From contig JALLPB010000051.1 of NCBI GenBank assembly GCA_036939975.1, positions 1 to 34,662 on the forward strand: a stretch of 34,662 nt of DNA. The letters run 5' to 3'. Positions 30,652 to 34,662 of the stretch are shown here, one piece after another. The notes beneath the pieces are model-generated. The model was not told the DNA's origin, searched no databases, and was given only the letters and a program-made list of their open reading frames with translations. Position 1 is the first letter of the stretch. The number at the start of each line of letters is the position of its first letter. Origin of the DNA: Cyclostephanos tholiformis (lineage: Eukaryota; Bacillariophyta; Thalassiosirophyceae; Thalassiosirales; Thalassiosiraceae). A program made the position numbers and the translations under genes.

Positions 30652-33046
30652 ATGATCCTCAGATTCAAACTGTACTGCTACGTAGCGGCCGCCGGGGCCA
30701 CCGCAACTCTGCCACTCGCCGGCGCCTTCGTCGTCCCTCCCCCCGCCCCCTCGTCCTCCTCGACGACGACGACGACTATAACGCGACGCCTCATGTCCCT
30801 CAACCCCGACTGGGACAACGGAGACTTCCTATCATCGCTGGGCGGGTCCAAGGATCAGATGGACGAGGCGAACGACAGCTATTACCGTCAGTCGGAGAAT
30901 CGGGCGGCGATGGACGCGTGGCGCCTTAATAGGCAGATGACGGAGCAGCGGCAACAAGGACAGCAGCCGCAACAGCGGCAGACCGCTCCTCCTCCCCCCC
31001 CTCCCACGGTGGCCGAGCAACAACAGCAGGGTCCGAGTCCGGAATTCTTCAAGAAGATCGGATTGGCCGAGGGACAGCCTCAGCCTCTTACGACCCCTCC
31101 CCCGTCGTACGCGCAACAATACCCACCGCCGCCTCAACAACAGCCTCAGTCCCAGCAGCAGCCATTCCAACAGCCGCCAACGTATCAGCCGTCGCAGCAG
31201 CAGCAGCCACAACAGGGGCAGGCACAGCAGTTTTACGACGCCAACGGCAATCCCGTCTCCCTTCCAATGGTCTACGACGCGTACGGCAACCTCGTGGCTT
31301 ACAACCCCACGCCGATCCAGCAACTGCAATTCCAACCGCCACCGCAGCAATTACCGATCCAACCCCCCCCCTTGGGGGGGGGATACGCCCCGTCGCTCGA
31401 ATTCCTGGACGCCGCTCCCCTCCCGCCCAAGACCAAGGGCACAGACGTGCCCCGTCCCGTCGGGTACAATCCCGACGCGTTCGCCATGTCGAACACCGCC
31501 GACGTTTACTTCGCGCAATTGAAGCAGGATTCCAAGGTACGAAAATTGGCGAGGATGTCGGGCGATTTGGAGACGGCGAATAAGGTATTCGCCGATGAAT
31601 CCGTCAGGAGGATCGGCGATAGCTGGCAGGCCAATCCGTATACCAAGGAGTGAGTGCGTTCGTCCCCCCCCCCCCCTTCGCTGGCCCCGTGTCGTTTTCG
31701 TTTCTCCACGTTGTCGGACCTCCGTACACTCTCGTGAAACGAGGATCTCACACCCCATCGACCCTTCTCTCTCCCTCGTTCATGGCCCCTCCTCCTCCCT
31801 TTGGCTGAAATAATATAACGATCCCGACGAAAAAACTAAAATAAATAAAAGGAAAAATATTTTGGAGGCGCGCGCCGAGATCGAGGGAGCCGTGTTGATG
31901 CAGACGGGGGGGGGGTACTACGCCGAGGAAGATACCGACTCGACGAAAGCGATAAGCTACAGAGAAAAACTGGCCCAGATGAAGTCCAAGCGGGTGGGTG
32001 GTGGGCCATCATCGCCGCTGGCGGCGGCGGCGGCGTCAAATACCGTGTCCTCGGGTGCATCGATGCCGGCAGCCGATGGAAGACCCTCGACGACGACGGG
32101 CGGTGTCGTCCGGCCGTCGGCGATTCCATCCCCCGTCGCCGATGTGCCACCGCCGAAACCGACGACCCCTCCGCCCCAAGTCGGACTGTCGGCATCCACA
32201 ATTTCCTTATCCGCGCCCGTCGCCACGACTGACGAGGAGGATGTGCGTCGCAAGGTCCGCACCCTACAGGGACTGCTGCTCAAGCAGCGCGGCGGGCCTG
32301 GATTCGGCGCCGGACGCCTAAAGGCGCCGGAGGCGCGAAGGCTGGAGGAGACGTTGGAGGAGGTGAAGGGTATCCTGCGCGCCGAGTTGGACGTTGGCGG
32401 CGCGGCATCGACCGCCTCCGACTCGACGGAGACGGCGAGGGCGGTCGTTCCCGCCCCGACGATGCCACCACCGCCAGCTATTATCGTGGATTTGCCGCCC
32501 CCTAGGACCAACGCGATGTCGACTACGATGACTAGCGATCCCCTGGCGGGATCCGTTGCCTGCGTCGAGGCCGTCCTCAGGATGTACAAGGAGTCCAATC
32601 CCGCTGAGCGCGAGGCAATGATCATACCCCTGAGGGAGGCGCTCATGGCTGCCGCTAGCGCTAGCAACAAGTACATCGCAGAGACCGAGCTGAGCGCGCA
32701 CAGGTCGGCGATGGAGGCGGGACCTGCGACCGCGTTCGCCTCGTTAGGGAGAGACGTGACCCCGGCTCGACCAATTATGGGTTTTCCCACCTCGTATGAT
32801 GCCGTGACTGACTCCCACGAGGCAGTGGAGGGCGTCGTATCGACGCCTACCGCTGTGGCAACCGGCGACGGCAATGAGGCGAATGAAAAAAAGTTGGAGG
32901 AGGCGTACAGTGCCTTGCTGAATGCTAGGGGCAATGGGGGGAAATTAGGGTTGAAGAATATCAGCGGGAATGAGGCGAATGACTTATCCGCCAAGCTCAT
33001 TGCAATGCGTGGTGTGCTTCTGGATGAGTTGAATAACGGAATCTAG
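30652..33046 (+). CDS. Gln/Pro-rich protein with plastid-type presequence, unknown function
   Basis: Exons 30652-31649 and 31852-33046 give 730 residues. The split codon GA|G and acceptor ATAAAAG at 31851 join NPYTKE to KNILEARAEIEG in frame. The leader MILRFKLYCYVAAAGATATL ends LAGAFVVPP, a good match to the ASAFAP plastid-import motif, then a Ser/Thr repeat stretch. Residues about 95-230 are Gln/Pro-rich and probably disordered, with DANGNPVSLPMVYDAYGNLV as a small internal repeat (YDANGNPV / YDAYGNLV). A conserved-looking block follows: NTADVYFAQLKQDSKVRKLA, RMSGDLETANKVFADESVRR, YREKLAQMKSKR. The second exon is Ala/Pro/Ser-rich with helical parts (SVACVEAVLRMYKESNPAER; GLKNISGNEANDLSAKLIAM near the end). 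I do not recognise the family; similar blocks may occur in other ochrophytes. Confidence 0.75.
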
Positions 33047-33052
33047 CGTATG

Positions 33053-33568
33053 TCATACAGGGGATTGTTGAGGCCTTTTTACATCACGGAACATGTCACC
33101 AGCTTCCTTGTCATAAGTTTCCAGATAATAATGAAAAGTCTCAAGTAATAAATATGTCGACCCAGCTTGCTTTTTGGATAGGGCCGATGTATTACCCATG
33201 TTCTCCAATATGCTGAAAAGTTTATCAGCTTCCTTAACTGATGCATTTTTTTTTTCCAACGATTGACTGCCGATCCCACCGTTCGCGCGTGTTTGATTTT
33301 TGCTGTGTTCATGTGAATAATTTTGACTAAAGCCTCAGCCTCTCTCAGAAATGGATCTATTATCTTCCTTCTTTCTGCTGCCCTTATCCCTCCGACTCCT
33401 TTACCCGACGCATCACAGATACCTATATAGTCCGGCCCGCTTCAAGACGCTTGTAATATAATTCGTTTTCGCGCCATGCTCGTCTATGACAAGCCCAAAT
33501 GCATTTGGAACTATATTAGAGCATTCTCTCAATCTGAGGAAGGAAGTCAAACATAGCGGGATTTCCAT
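33053..33568 (-). CDS. small gene or remnant of unknown function, model uncertain
   Basis: The stop lies only 6 bp from the stop of the preceding gene. The last exon (33326-33053) encodes a helical tail: KKNASVKEADKLFSILENMG, NTSALSKKQAG and LLLETFHYYLETYDKEAGDM. Splicing GT (33422) to TTTAG (33327) joins it in phase to an upstream frame reading NIVPNAFGLVIDEHGAKTNY then ITSVLKRAGLY, with a Met at 33568. In the alternative model the intron is coding (IGICDASGKGVGG, then RRKIIDPFLREAEALVKIIH and onward) and the frame changes in the A10 run at 33247. Either way the 5' end abuts the LINE fragment, so the gene could be truncated by that insertion. No family recognised. Confidence 0.4.
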
Positions 33569-33573
33569 TTGCC

Positions 33574-34662
33574 GTGGAGTACTCTTCTCATCACGGGAGA
33601 TTCGCGGAGGCGAGCAGGGAGATTGTGGCGTTTTTTGTTGACGACGGGCTGGTCGGATCAAGAGACCCCGTCTGGCTGCAGGGCGCCCTCGATGTCCTCG
33701 TCACACTCTTCGAAAGCATCGGCCTCAGGACGAACCCAGACAAGACGAAAGTCATGACCTGCCACACGGAAGAGGCATACCACACGCAACAGCACGGATC
33801 CGTCAATCCCACCGCGAAATGTCGTCGAGTGGAGTGCAACATCTGTGGCGTGAGCCTAGCAGCGGGATCCCTCCGCAGCCATCTGGAGACGAAGCATGAC
33901 ACGTATCGGTCATTTGTTCTCAATCAAGAGCTGACCGTTGAGCATGAGCCTCTTGTCTACCGAGCTACTAAAGACGCCACTGGTACCTATTTTTGCCTGG
34001 TACCAGCATGTGTGGGCGTTTTAGGCTCCGAAAGTGCTTAACGATCACAATTTCTTTGACGCCATCTCCAGGATCTAGTTGCCTGCCCAGTAGAAGGGTC
34101 CCTTCCACTGTCACGATGCGATAGATGTGGCCTCCAAATCTCATACACGGCCATTAATGGCTGGCACCATGAGACTACGATGTGTAAGGACGGGGTGGCA
34201 AGGAAAGTACAGTATGCGGCTGCCGAGCGCACACACCTAGCATTGCAACAGACGTTTATGGAATACGGGGCAAAGCTGGAATGGGTGGTGGTATTTAAAT
34301 ACCTGGGTAGATTGTTAGCCTACGACAACAATGACGCCCAGGCAGTGAGGGGGAATCTCAAGAAGGCACGGAGCATCTGGGCGAGACTCTCCCGCACGAT
34401 CAGGGCAGAAAATGCATCCCCCAGTGTGTGTGGCATATTCTACAAAGCAACCGTGCAATCGATACTACTGTTTGGAAGCGAGACATGGAACTTGTCACCG
34501 CAGAGTTTGAAGTGTCTGGAGGGGTTTCACCTGAGAGCCACCTGGCGTATGGCAGGCAAGAGGCCAACAAAACTTCCAGATGGTACATGGACGTACCCGA
34601 ACTCGACGGCTGTACTTGACGAGGTCGGGCTAAAAACTATTGCCCACTATATTGGCGTGCGC
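33574..34662 (+). mobile_element. decayed non-LTR retrotransposon (LINE) reverse transcriptase, 3' part
   Basis: One reading frame shows the second half of a LINE reverse transcriptase. The catalytic YxDD-like box is FFVDDGLVGSRDPVWLQGAL, followed by ESIGLRTNPDKTKVM. A CCHH zinc finger comes next (CNICGVSLAAGSLRSHLETK then H), then a second Cys/His cluster (CDRCGLQISYTAINGW, HHETTMC). It ends with FKYLGRLLAYDNND, AVRGNLKKARSIWARLSR, AENASPSVCGIFYKATVQS and LLFGSETWNL. The frame is broken by TAA at 34039-34041 and TGA at 34057-34059, while homology-like sequence continues in the same frame. The N-terminal RT and any endonuclease are absent upstream, and the copy runs off the window. It is a 5'-truncated, inactive copy as seen here. 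Host-gene sequence on the other strand seems to end where it begins. Confidence 0.85.

Noticed and set aside
33300..33450. RNase H-like match from DASGKGVGG on the minus strand
   Set aside because: Only a short string resembles the retroelement RNase H start; the residues after it do not follow that family, and the region can be an intron.
1..34662. CRISPR array, bacterial insertion sequence or operon
   Set aside because: The repeats are homopolymers or microsatellites without spacers, and all supported genes are intron-bearing or eukaryotic in type.

Overview
The window is nuclear DNA of a eukaryotic microalga, most probably a diatom or another ochrophyte with a complex plastid. It has compact spliceosomal introns of about 80-270 nt with GT-AG ends and phase-matched exons. 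Its housekeeping genes are eukaryotic (HEATR5, AP-4 epsilon, mitochondrial ATP synthase d, cytosolic-type AspRS, Alba). Several presequences look like an ER signal peptide followed by an ASAF-like Phe motif, the known route into secondary plastids. Homopolymer runs and GAC/GTC, GAG/CTC and GAT trinucleotide microsatellites are very abundant. No bacterial operon, CRISPR array, tRNA or rRNA was seen.

Layout: (1) 473-8465 (+) HEATR5-like trafficking protein in eight exons. (2) 8822-9478 (-) ATP synthase subunit d, two exons, divergent from (3) 9798-13408 (+) AP-4 epsilon adaptin, three exons. (4) 13596-14459 (-) secreted, possibly GPI-anchored protein. (5) 14728-17196 (+) TMEM161-family membrane protein. 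(6) 17375-19532 (-) aspartyl-tRNA synthetase with an N-terminal extension and an internal Met suggesting two targeted forms. (7) 20081-22073 (+) alanine aminotransferase. (8) 22794-24458 (-) uncertain low-complexity secreted protein inside a microsatellite island. (9) 24687-26054 (+) conserved, probably plastid, protein resembling DUF6816. (10) 27202-27870 (+) Alba-domain protein. (11) 28361-30035 (-) KsgA/Dim1-type rRNA dimethyltransferase, broken in the assembly by a C18 run and an N. (12) 30652-33046 (+) Gln/Pro-rich protein with a plastid-type presequence. (13) 33053-about 33568 (-) small gene of uncertain model. (14) about 33574-34662 (+) decayed non-LTR (LINE) reverse transcriptase running off the window end.

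Most genes are arranged convergently or divergently and share short intergenic regions. Two neighbours at the left, HEATR5 and AP-4 epsilon, belong to the same adaptor-dependent post-Golgi traffic system. The right half is dominated by organelle-type proteins whose Ser-, Thr- or Leu-rich leaders are written in trinucleotide repeats. I found no clear new multi-gene system. The most interesting observations are the microsatellite-built targeting leaders, the AspRS alternative start, the recurrent TATCGTA/TACGATA intergenic palindromes, and two poorly understood conserved-looking proteins (24687-26054 and 30652-33046).
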